NCBI GenBank assembly: GCA_034509755.1
Contig: CM067541.1
Coordinates: 14,062,001 to 14,126,000 of the forward strand
Origin: Anisodus tanguticus
Lineage: Eukaryota; Streptophyta; Magnoliopsida; Solanales; Solanaceae
Direction: 5' to 3'
DNA length: 64,000 nucleotides
The position numbers were made by a program, and so were the translations under genes. The notes beneath the pieces are model-generated. The model was given only the letters and a program-made list of their open reading frames with translations, had not been told where the DNA came from and did no database searches. This document shows, piece by piece, positions 24,701-34,446 of the stretch (positions are counted from its first letter, which is position 1; every line of letters starts with the position of its first letter).

Positions 24701-26280
24701 AACCCAAAGTCCAATTTAACCTATCCACCGAAACAATTTCACCTATTCCAAAAAGCCCTAAATTAGCCAAACTGGACCCGAATTGGAATGCAGCCATGTG
24801 TGAGGAGTTTAATGCATTAACGAATCAATATACTTGGGACTTAGTTCCTTGATCAGAGGAGGTGAATGTGATCCGTTGCATGTGGCTTTTTCATCACAAG
24901 TTCAGGGATAGTAGTGACTTAGAAAGATACAAGGCAAGACTAGTGGCAAATGGTACTAACCAGCAGGAGGGCATTGATTGCGGTGAGACATTCAGTCCAG
25001 TCGTCAAACCGGCCACCATTCGCACAGTTCTAAGCATTGCTATGGGAAAGAATTGGTCGATTATCAGCTAGATGTGAAGAATGCATTTCTTCATGGGGAT
25101 TTATGAGAAATTGTATACATGCACCAGCCGTCTGGTTTTGTCCCCCCCAGCAGCCCCACAGTATGTGTGTCGTCTCCATAAGTCACTCTATGGCTTAAAA
25201 CAGGCCCCCAGAGCATGGTATGATCGTTTTGCACAGTTCATTATACATCTTGGGTTTACATGCAGCAGATGTGATACCTCTCTCTTTACTTTACATCGAG
25301 GTCGTGATACTGTTTATTTACTGTTATATGTGGATGACATTGTTCTTACTGCCTCTACTGCTGTGTTGAAAGATGAGATTATTGCATGGCTCAAGTCTGA
25401 ATTTGCCACAATTGATTTAGGAAAGCTGAGCTATTTTTTTGGGATCTCAGTCACTAGATTCGTCGATTGTATGTTTCTTTGCCAGCGTAAGTATGCAGAG
25501 GAGATCGTGCACAGGGCTAAGATGGACAATTGCAAAATCATGCCCACTCCAGTTGATTCTAAATCCAAACTTAGTGCACTGGTCGGTACTCTAGTGACTG
25601 ATCCTACTATGTATAGGAGTCTTGCAGGCGCACTTCAGTATCTCACCTTCATCAGGCCTGACATTGCCTATGCTGTCCAGCATGTATGCTTGTTTATGCA
25701 TGCCCCAGGGAACCTCATTTTACTACCCTCAAACATATCATTCGATATGTTAAGGGCACACTGGATTATGGACTACACTTATACCCCTCCGCACCGAACT
25801 CGCTATTATCATACACAGATGTAGATTGGGCAGGCTGTCCAGACACCCGCCGCTCTACATCCGGCTACTGTGTGTTTTTGGGTGATAATCTCATCTCTTG
25901 GTCTGCCAAATGGCAAGCCACATTATCCCGTTCGAGTGCAGAAGCTGAGTATAGAGGGGTTGCTAATGTTGTTGCTGAGATCTGTTGGCTCCGAAACCTT
26001 CTCTTGGAGCTTCAGTGTCCTTTAAGTAAAGTGTTTCTGGTCTACTGTGATAACATATCCGCCATACACCTGTCTCACAATCCGGTTCAGCATCAGCGAA
26101 TCAAGCATGTTGAGATGGACATCCACTTTGTTCGCGAGAAGGTTGCTCTCATGCATTATTAAGGTATTGCACGTGCCTTCCTCATATCAATACGCAGATA
26201 TTTTCACGAAGGGCCTCCCACGACAGATGTTCTTTGATTTCAGATCCAGTCTTAGCGTTAGGCCTCCTCCCGCTCCGAAT
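21708..26280 (+). pseudogene. Copia gag-pol polyprotein, broken
   Basis: Gag starts at 21708 (MENLATLTSSDAS, capsid segment to 22163) and continues in other frames to a basic Arg/Gly region (about 22500-22560). Protease motif WYIDSGASSHLT at about 22831-22866; GAG-pre-integrase WHNRLGHPG at about 23222; integrase aspartates in HADLWTS (about 23400) and QCDNGHEF (about 23583), followed by a frame change near 23690; a long Pro/Thr/Ser linker to about 24700; RT with WNAAMCEEFNAL, ARLVANGTNQQEGIDCGETFSPVVKPATIR and YVDDIVLTAS (about 25327-25356); RNase H with SRSSAEAEYRGVANV (about 25928) and DNISAIHLSHNPV. At least seven frame breaks or stops rule out function. The RNase H style fits the Ale/Retrofit branch of copia (tentative). 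Confidence 0.92.
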
Positions 26281-26290
26281 GAGAAGCGTG

Positions 26291-26528
26291 TGTAAACGTG
26301 TACATGTATAACACTACAATCCCTACCCATAATTAGAATATATCTCATATGTTGTAAATATATTTAGTGATAGATAATTATGGTAAACTAGGATTCCTCT
26401 TGTATTGTGACTAGGATTCCTCTTGTATTGTGACTAGAATTCCTCTTGTATTAGGATTGTATATTGTACACTATATATATTGGTATTAATGAGAAAGACT
26501 CCCTAAGGGAGATTAATATCATCTTACA
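26291..26528 (+). repeat. 3' LTR
   Basis: 238 bp, colinear with 21376-21590 plus one extra internal unit of about 22 bp. Confidence 0.92.
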
Positions 26529-27758
26529 TGGCTATAAGATTTTTCACCTTATCCATTTGGGCTCTTGCTCGAACCCCGTTGAGCAAGTCTGGACTCTTGG
26601 TCAGATCATGTTGAGCAGTGATGAAAGTTTGCGTTAGTTATCCAACGGTGTCAAGTGAAAGGTTCGTCTCTCAATGGACAACAAACAGGGATGAAAGTCA
26701 ATGTGATCCAACTTGCCCGACGGATTTAAATGGGAACATAGCATAACCATGTAATGGACTCGAACTAACGATGACAAGTTAGGAGCGAATCTAGCATGCA
26801 CTCAGTAGCCTTGACTCGAAATCTGTATACGTGTTTAAAAAAATCAGTAAACAAGTACAAATTATAGATTTCAAGTCAGTAAATGAAATACGTTGTGTTA
26901 GAATCTGAAACTTGAACCTATAATGTTCATATTTTGGATGTGCATCTGTTACAAATAACTCATGTCTGGTATCAACTTACAAAAATAGTATTCCTACACA
27001 GATAGTCGTCAGTGTTTATTTTTTCTAGTCGATATACATAAATTATATATTTTTATATATATTATACAACTATCGACTATTTTTAGTATAAAGGGTTAGG
27101 TGAGCGGCTATTCAGGTTTCTTCCAAAATAAATTGGAACATACGAAACTGCAGAAGTCCTCAATTGAATAGATCCCAAATGCTTATCCATTTCTTGGAAA
27201 CAACTCAAAATGGGCATACTAATAGCATATCCTTATGGATAACACATACTATTCCAAGAATGTTCCAAGATTTTGCTTCTTCTTGTGAAACCTCTTTTGG
27301 ATGTTTTATCTCAAATTTCAACACTTGCATTTTTGTACCATTCGATTATAATAACTAAATCTTCATTTTTTATTTGTCTAATAAGATTGGTGGTTTTCTC
27401 TATGTATGGACAAAACAGAAGTTGTTAGTAAAGACTCAAAACAAAAAACAAAAATTAAAAATTAGTTCGGTCTTGGCGTGCTTAGTTGCTGCTGGTCATT
27501 TCTTATCCCTTTTCATATATTTTATACATATAACATGACAAGAGTCTTGGTATAATGAAAAAGGTTCATATAAATCTAATAGATTTGGTTTATATTTGTT
27601 TGGTTTGGAAGATAAGTGTCTAATCCTTTAGACCATCTTTTGGTGACTTTCTTGATCTCGAAACACTATATTTTATGTCTGTTTAAAAAAATATTTTTTT
27701 CTATATTTTTAAAAACAATTCACTTTTAAACGTTTAGTTTTATCCTTAATGAGATAAG

Positions 27759-27763
<5 letters not shown>
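26529..27763. other. Intergenic DNA with an old dispersed-repeat remnant
   Basis: No gene seen. The stretch at about 26785-26955 (GGAGCGAATCTAGCATGC, GACTCGAAATCTGTATA, then AT-rich text) has the look of a repeat that is common in nightshade genomes, but the ends are unclear. Confidence 0.45.
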
Positions 27764-27814
<51 letters not shown>

Positions 27815-28810
27815 ACAGAGAGCATTGGGAAACTTCTTATAAAATTTGCCGTGATAGGACGAAACTCTTTGACAAGGTAAGTAATTATTCAAATAAGTTG
27901 AAGGGTTAAAGCTTAATTTCTTGTCAATCAAAAGATGATTTAAACAGTTGTGGTAGGAACACACAAATAAAAAAAAAAGGAAAAAGGGAAAATGGGAACA
28001 TATTAGAGGGTGTTATGCCGGTCAAATTAGTTTATAAGTACTTTTTTGTTTATCTATATATTCCATAAACATCAAAATGATTACAATTTAAAATTTGTCG
28101 AAAATTATAAGTAGGTCATTCCTAGCTTATAATTGTTTTTATTTATAAGCACTTTTGATTTCATCAAGATTTTTATTATAATTCTTAATATCTTTTGGAA
28201 TTCCCTAAAATCATTACCAAAACAAAAACCCCAACTCCTTCTCTATTCAATTTCAGTTGTTCGTCTTTCTCGTTGTAAAGATACTTGTTATAATTTTATA
28301 TGTTTTGTGGAAATTAATTTTAAGCATAGTTTAGTTAATTTAATTAACAACATGCTTATCAACACTTTTTTACTTAGAAAGTCAGTTGTTTATTATCCAT
28401 TTTAGCATCTTCATTCAAACACGTAATTATAAACGATGTGAAATGAATTATTTTCGTATAATGAAATAGGTGCATAACTATAGATTGTGTGTATATTTGT
28501 TTGGTTTCGAAGATAAATATCCAATCTTCTTTAGACTATTGTTTGGTGCTTGTTTGTCAAATTTCTATTCTTTAGTAGGACACTACTTTATTAAAAGAAA
28601 AATTGAAACATAATGTGATAAGGTTTAAAAAATATCACAAGTACAAAGTACCACATTTTTTATATGTCAATTTGCTAGGACGAAACTCGAAAAGATAAGG
28701 AATTATTCTAATAAGTAGATAGTACTAAGGATAAGAGTTAGTTTCTAACCTTCTTGTCAATGGAAAGATGATTTAAACAATTGTGGTAGGAACAAATAAA
28801 AAAGGAAAAT
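27540..28810 (+). repeat. Old direct duplication, copies ~860 bp apart
   Basis: Segments at about 27540-27980 and 28440-28810 share, in order, a GAAGATAA..TATCCAATC/GTCTAATCC block, TTTAGACCATCTTTTGGTG-like, AGGACGAAACTC, TAAGGAATTATTCTAATAAG-like, TTCTTGTCAAT, AAAGATGATTTAAACA and TTGTGGTAGGAAC. The first copy also carries the AT microsatellite. No coding content is seen. Confidence 0.65.
27764..27811. repeat. (AT)n microsatellite
   Basis: About 24 uninterrupted AT units. Confidence 0.95.
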
Positions 28811-29760
28811 AAAAAATTACTGAATGAGATCAAGAATTAATTTATCTAAAATTATATTAAAGGACAATCATCAATTATTGTGAAACGATTATGCGTTAGG
28901 GGAATCAAATCATTAGTTATTATCTGGATAATGCTTTATTAGACTATTTAACTGTGAAAATTAACTTGTAGAGGTAGACGTTATCTCTTCTTAAATCATT
29001 TTTTCCTTATTTTTTTTTTGAAGATATCACTTGCATCATACAAGGCAAAAAGGTTCTTTAAAAGATCATGATCTTTTTCACTATCTATTTGTCCTCGAGA
29101 ATGTGAGCTTACCTTCACTAATTATATTCGGCGCTTTTTATCAATTGTACAATTTTTTATATAAAAAAAAGTATCAAGAATGACAAATTTAATGACATAT
29201 TTTTCATTACCATCACACAATCATGCTACGGATGGAACAACCAAAACCAACTACTTTATCATTTTGGTTGTAAGATGGGAATAAAGGTCGATGAAAAGAA
29301 GGTTATTAGCTACGGCTTACGCTTGCATCAAGCCTTAGTATTATTGTACATTTATTGTTAACATTAGTACGATTTATAGCCGATGAATGGAGATTTTGAC
29401 TAGGTTAAAAATGAACAAGATGTATAATTATACCTAGTTGTTGCAGTACTTGAGAAAGAATAAACTTACCACAACGATCCTCCGTCCAGGAATAATGTTG
29501 TTCTTGAGAAAAAGAAAGAAACTAAGGTTTCCAAACCAAACTTTAGACTCGTATGTCTAAAAGTTAGGTTTTGACAAGCCCAATTTCAGACTCGTATGTC
29601 TAAAGTGTGTAACTTCATATTCAATTTTTTTCAACTTAAGTCCGTAAGTTTGAAGTTAATTCTAAAGTGATTAAACTCACAAAATTTATAAAGTTCGGCT
29701 ATATCTTAAATAGCAGTCCAGCGGTTATCTAGGATCATTTGCACTTTTGTCACTATTTTA
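28811..29760. other. AT-rich intergenic DNA
   Basis: No gene recognised. Near 29540-29610 the phrase GACTCGTATGTCTAAA occurs twice about 55 bp apart, next to the hairpin at 29765; it may be part of the same non-autonomous element. Confidence 0.45.
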
Positions 29761-29764
29761 TGCT

Positions 29765-29893
29765 GGTCTTTAATTTTTGTCCCTCAAATGAAACGTATGC
29801 CTATTGGGGCATAAGTTCTTTAAGAAATCCAACAAAGAAGAATTTATGCCCCAATAGACATAAATTCCATTTGAGGGACAAAAATTAAAGACC
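29765..29893. repeat. Foldback hairpin, MITE-like
   Basis: The first 26 bases at 29765-29790 are the exact reverse complement of the last 26 at 29868-29893 (GGTCTTTAATTTTTGTCCCT / AGGGACAAAAATTAAAGACC core). Pairing continues inwards with GCCTATTGGGGCATAA against TTATGCCCCAATAGAC. No clear target duplication was found, so the true element may be larger. Confidence 0.8.
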
Positions 29894-30189
29894 AACTCAT
29901 TTGAAGGTCAAACCGTGCAATTAAATGGGTTTATCTGTACACTTCGGCCTCTTTGCTTGAAGCCCAACTAGTACTGGCCTTTGTCTTTGAAATGGGGCAG
30001 TCTCTTAAGCATCTTTAGAGGTTTTAATGGTTTTGTAATTTTGTATAACGTCTTTGCAGCTCTTAAATTGAAGGAAATTTATTTTAGTTTTAGTGATAAA
30101 TAAAAGGAGAAGATATATAGAATTATTATTTTAAGAAAATGTTAAACGGTGAACAAGGAACAATGGAAATCTTAAAGTGGAAATTAAAA

Positions 30190-30250
30190 ATCACCATTTT
30201 CTAAGTGTAGTTTTAACCAAAACCACCATTTTCTAAGTGTAGTTTTAATG
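30190..30250 (+). repeat. Short tandem duplication (~33 bp)
   Basis: CACCATTTTCTAAGTGTAGT followed by TTTAA occurs twice in a row, separated by a few bases. Confidence 0.9.
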
Positions 30251-30356
30251 TGTTCAAGAAAATCGATAACACTAGCAAAGATTTGTGGAGCCCCTAACGC
30301 CGAGACAATGTCAAATCGGAAGAGTGTCGTAGAAAGATAAAAAATCTACACTTTCT

Positions 30357-30610
30357 TTTTTCTTCTTTTTTTTTTATATCCGATCAGACTATTCCTGAAG
30401 ATAGTAGTCCCGGTCCCTTAGCACTACTATCAGTAAATCGAAGGATGTGCCTGAATGACCAAGGTTTGAGAACAGAACAACTGATATCACCTACAAGATC
30501 CTACCCCAGAAGAGAGCAAATTGCTCCCACCGGGGTTCAAACTCACGCTGCAGGCCTCTAGCTGGATTTTAAGTTACCCTCATTTGTCATCCAGCTATGC
30601 CCCGGGGGAA
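30357..30610 (-). mobile_element. SINE with 18-bp target-site duplication
   Basis: AAAAAATCTACACTTTCT occurs at 30339-30356 and again at 30611-30628, a perfect 18-bp duplication. On the minus strand the element starts CCCCGGGGCATAGCTGGATG, carries a tRNA-like B box (GAGTTTGAACCCCGG at about 30530-30545 in the reverse sense) and ends in a poly(A) run (the T-rich stretch from 30357). About 254 bp. A related copy is split by the hAT element at 48745-57368. Confidence 0.88.
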
Positions 30611-30856
30611 AAAAAATCTACACTTTCTAATTTTACAACATATATGGGAGGGAGACGCCTTGTGTCGAAACATTTACAGATTATCATAAATTTAAAAACC
30701 AATTCTTTTGAACTAAAATGAATATATTGCAAATATTTGTGGAGTTTAAACGGTTGCTTTAAGTTGGAGTTTAAGCAGTTGCTAAAATTAGAAGCTTTCT
30801 TTCGAGAGATTTTTTGTTGGGCTCAATAGCATTAAATCCAAAGCAAGTTAAGTGAC

Positions 30857-31336
30857 GTGACGCACGAGAAAGATGTGGAAGTGATGATCGAGGCACAAGT
30901 TATACCTATAAGAGAAAGCTTCAAGTACCTTGGGTCCATAATACAAGGGGTCGATGAGATTGACGAGGATATTGCACACCGTATTGGAGCAGGTTTAATG
31001 AAATGGAGGCTCGCATCTGGGGTGCTTTGCAACAAAAAAATATCGCCTAGACTGAAAGGTAAGTTCTACAGAGTAGTGGCCCGACCAGCATTGTTGTATG
31101 GGGCAGAATGTTGGTCAGTCATGTGTGGTCATACTAGGAGAGATATGATTAGAAATGAAGTTATACAGGATAAGGTTGGAGTTGCCTCTGTGGCGGATAA
31201 GATGAGAGAGGCGCGACTAAGATGGTTCGGACATGTGAAGAGGATGTGTCAGTTAGGAGGTGTGAGAGATTGGCGGTCGCAGGAGTTAGGAGATGTAGAG
31301 GTAGAGGTAGACCGAAGAAGAACTAGAGGGAGGTGA
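30857..31336 (+). pseudogene. LINE reverse transcriptase C-terminal fragment
   Basis: 160 codons in one frame. SFKYLGSIIQ, HRIGAGLMKWRLASGVLCNKKI, LKGKFYRVVARPALLYGAECW and REARLRWFGHVKRM are the conserved C-terminal segments of RTE-clade LINE polyproteins. A short segment expected after the GAECW motif (seen in the fragment at 62127-62468 as KMKVAEMRMLRWMCGHT) is missing here; the frame goes directly to MCGHTRRD. The catalytic RT core is absent, so the piece has no function. Confidence 0.88.
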
Positions 31337-31403
31337 TTAGACAGGACATAGCACTACTCTAGCTGACTGAGGACATGACCGTAGATAGGAAGATTTGGAG
31401 TTC

Positions 31404-31540
31404 GAGGATTAGGATAGAAAGGTAGTAGGTAGTTGAGTTTTGTCGTGATGTGTGTAAGAGAGGTGTGGGCTAGGATTAGGATAGAAGGGTAGCAGGTAGT
31501 TGAGTTTTGTCGTGATGTGTGTAAGAGAGGTGTGGGCTAG
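31404..31540 (+). repeat. Tandem duplication (~66 bp) in LINE 3' UTR
   Basis: AGGATTAGGATAGAA...GTGTGGGCT occurs twice in direct succession with only two or three differences, so the duplication is recent compared with the rest of the LINE. Confidence 0.92.
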
Positions 31541-31917
31541 CTTCTCCATCTCCTCTTCTCATTTCCTTAAGTAGTTGTATTTAGGTACCATCTGGAGCAT
31601 TATTCATATGTGTGTATTACTCATTTATTCTATATTTGGATATTTTGCTGTCGTATTTTGTTGATTAATTTTTCTTGCAAGCTTGCATTGATTACATTCG
31701 TTTTGAGCCAATGGTCTATCGGAAACAATCTATTTATCCCACAAAGGTAGAGGTCTGCGTACATCCTACCCTCCCCATACCCTACGCTGTGGATTACACT
31801 GGGTATGTTATTATTGTTGTTATCAGTATTTTTCAAAAAAATAATAACTTAAGATGATGATACAGTGCAATGAATTAAAAGACCTTTTGCATGCAACAAT
31901 TGGTTCAAAGGAAATAT

Positions 31918-34044
31918 TGCTAATTCCAACAAAATATCCGGGAGTCCATTACTTCAAAATTAATTCCCAAGTCCATATCTTTTGGAGTACTTAAGCAGCC
32001 ATCTACCTATATTCTTGGGGGAAAGAGAAAATTAATTTTGGGATTAATTATATTAGTATTCCAAGATATCTTTCATTGTTTTTTAAATTTTATTTGTACT
32101 TTTAGGTGGTGAGAATGTCAAATATGTTAGTAAAAATGTGTTCAAAAATAAAAAAAATCAGAAAAGCGGAAACGTTAGTTCAATAAGAATATAAATAAAC
32201 AAAAAATTATTCTGAGCACACAAGTTTCTTGTGTGTCCTTAAGGAATCTAATCCCTTCACTATTGCTCAAGGTTACGCATTAATTTCTCTCATGATAGAA
32301 CGGAATACTATTCTGTAATAGCGGCACTTCAAATTACAGAACTTCGGCTAATTCAAATGAACGGAGCAAATCACACAACTCTATGAAATATTGTTGTTTC
32401 GAAACAAATGCAGAGAACAATTTAGAAGGGAGAAAAAAATCAGCTTTCTATCTCTACAATCTCAGGCAAGGCCTCTAAATTTATAAAGAATGAAAAGTGA
32501 GATGGAAAGGTGCAATTCAAAAGGTACTTTTTGGGCGCACTCCAAAAGGTACCTTTTCTTATTCCCCATTCACATCTTAAAACCCCCAACAATCTCCCAC
32601 AGATAAATGAGAAATGACTATATGATGAAATATGCATGAAAAATTGTATGATTCATAAGAAAAGATTATTCGCATCTGGATAAGTAGGTTTTCCTTTAAA
32701 CTTTTCAAGTGAACATATGTCGGATATACTCGGTCAATCGGTAAAATTGATATCTTTGAATCGTCGATCTTTGATGTATACCTAAACAATCATATGTCAC
32801 ACAATTAACCATTAACCGTCGTTGGTTCTCATTGTTTGGTTCGTTTCAGCCATGAACACCGCCTAGTTCATAAGTGCGTAGAGAATTGGTCTTACATAAT
32901 TCTCCTTGAAGCGGCTTACACTTCACACTTACATAGGTGATTCCCAAATATGTAATCTCGTATATACACGATTTGATATATCCCGTATCAAACTTAGAAA
33001 CCATTAAAAGCCTTAGTGATTTATCCTTATTACCGAACATTGTCTCATCACGAGAATGGATCAAAATTTTGTTTGACAATGTTGAACCATCAATCATAAC
33101 TTTGTTTAATCTCCTTGAAACCTAGATCTTGAAATCTCCAGTCTTCTAGGTAGAGTTACCGCCATGATGACTTGTCCTCGGCCATAGTACCATTCCCTTC
33201 GATGATTTATCAACCTCCTCTCTAGTTAGGCCTCTTGTAAGTAAATCTAACACATTATATTTTAACTTTACATAGTCAATTGTGATTCCACTGGAGAATA
33301 GTTATCTAACGGTATTATGTCTTCGACATTTGTGAAGAGATTTCCTATTATACTAATGCTCCCAGCTTTTCAATTACCACTTGACTATGTCCAACAAAAT
33401 ATCTTTTGAAAGTCCATTACTCCAAAATTAATTCCCTAAGTCCATATCTTTTGGAGTACTTAAGCAACCATCTACCTATATTCTGAAAAAAAGAGAAAAA
33501 ATTAACCTTGGAATTAGTTATACAAGTATTCCAAGATATATTTCCTTGTTTTTTTATAATTTTATTTGTATTTTTAGTTGGTGAGAATGTCAAATATGTT
33601 AGTAAAACTGTGTTCAAACACAGAAAATTAGGAAAGCAGAAATGTTAGTTCAATAAGAATATAAATAAATAAAAAATTATTCTGAGCGCCCAAGTTTCTT
33701 GTGTGTCCTTAAGGAATCTAATCCCCTCACTGTTGCCCAAGGTTACGGATTAATTCCTCCCAGGATAAAACGAAATACTATTCTGTAATAGCGACACTTC
33801 AAATTACAGAACTTCGACGAACTCAAATGAACAAAACAAATCACACGACTCTATGAAATATTTTTATTTCGAAAACAAATGCAGAGAACAATTTAAAGGG
33901 GAGAAAAAAATCAGATTTCTATCTCTACAATCTAAGACAAAGATCTCTGAATTTATAGTGAATGAAAGGGCTAGATGTGCAATCCAAAAGGTGCTCCAAA
34001 AGATACATTTTCTTATTTCCCATTCACACCTTAAAATCCCAACA
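31918..34044 (-). mobile_element. Minus-strand copia remnant: two LTRs with a deleted interior
   Basis: Direct repeats at 31918-32591 (674 bp) and 33388-34044 (657 bp) share both ends; AAATAT lies next to both outer ends. On the minus strand the LTR begins TGTTGGGGGTTTTAAG and is preceded by GTGGGAGAT, a purine-rich priming tract, so the right-hand copy is the 5' LTR. The interior of about 0.8 kb keeps only the end of RNase H; the region from primer site to RT is deleted. Confidence 0.85.
33110..33370 (-). pseudogene. Copia RNase H tail, minus strand
   Basis: Read on the minus strand, 33370 to about 33130 gives segments resembling the end of copia polyproteins: a KSLHKCRRHNTVR-like stretch, then DYVKL, then LTRGLTREEVDKSSKGMVLWPRTSHHG. 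It holds several changes from a working frame. Downstream on the minus strand is the 3' UTR up to the LTR. Confidence 0.65.
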
Positions 34045-34054
34045 AAATATATGT

Positions 34055-34446
34055 TGCAACACCATCAATTGTGGCAAGATGATAAGTATCCCTTCATCTT
34101 TAATCGGAATTCTCAAGTTTGAGTTTTAGAAATGAGTCTCCTTTAGTAGAAAGCGTTTACCCCTTAAAATGAGATTTTTCAATATAAATCAGGATCAGTC
34201 AGTCCCTAAAGCGGATTTTGAACATCGAATATCATATGGAAAATCACAAAAAACTTTACAAGGCAACATCATAAAAATTGTGATGAGATAATGTCACTTC
34301 ATCTTTAACCAAAGCTCTCGAGTTCGAGTCCTGCAAATAGAGTTACCCCTAAAGTGGAACACGCGAATAAGAATTAGTCAGTCCCCAAAGCGGATATCAA
34401 ACATCGAATCAGATGAAAATAATTAAAGAAACTTTACGAGCCAACA
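34055..34446 (+). repeat. Tandem pair of SINE-like units
   Basis: Units at about 34055-34266 and 34267-34446 share ATGATAAG/GAGATAAT, CTTCATCTTTAA, a GAGTTCGAGTCCTGC-type B box (34320-34335 in the second copy, decayed in the first), ATCAGTCAGTCCCTAAAGC, CATCGAAT and AACTTTAC..GCCAAC. The B box and overall wording suit a tRNA-derived SINE. They sit directly after the copia LTR. Confidence 0.65.

Larger units (their letters stand above)
21376..26528 (+). mobile_element. Ty1/copia retrotransposon, nearly full length, inactive
   Basis: LTRs 21376-21590 (215 bp) and 26291-26528 (238 bp) both start TGTAAACGTGTACA and end in CA; the primer binding site TGGTATCAAGAGCC is at 21591. The 3' LTR has an extra tandem copy of about 22 bp (GATTCCTCTTGTATTGTGACTA-type unit) that explains the size difference. 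Domain order gag-PR-INT-RT-RNase H is complete. Flanks TAAAT and TGGCT do not match, so no target duplication is visible. Confidence 0.92.
30841..31843 (+). mobile_element. RTE-type LINE, 5'-truncated 3' end
   Basis: Starts inside the reverse transcriptase C-terminal region and runs to a 3' tail with GTAGAGGTCTGCGTACA, GATTACACTGGGTATG and a TTATTGTTGTTAT microsatellite end. Typical 5' truncation of a LINE. A 66-bp tandem duplication lies in its 3' UTR (31404-31540). Confidence 0.9.

Noticed and set aside
29765..29893. Hairpin as a classical MIRNA gene
   Set aside because: Arms are nearly perfect along their whole length and AT-rich, which suits a MITE; no promoter or known mature miRNA sequence is recognised.
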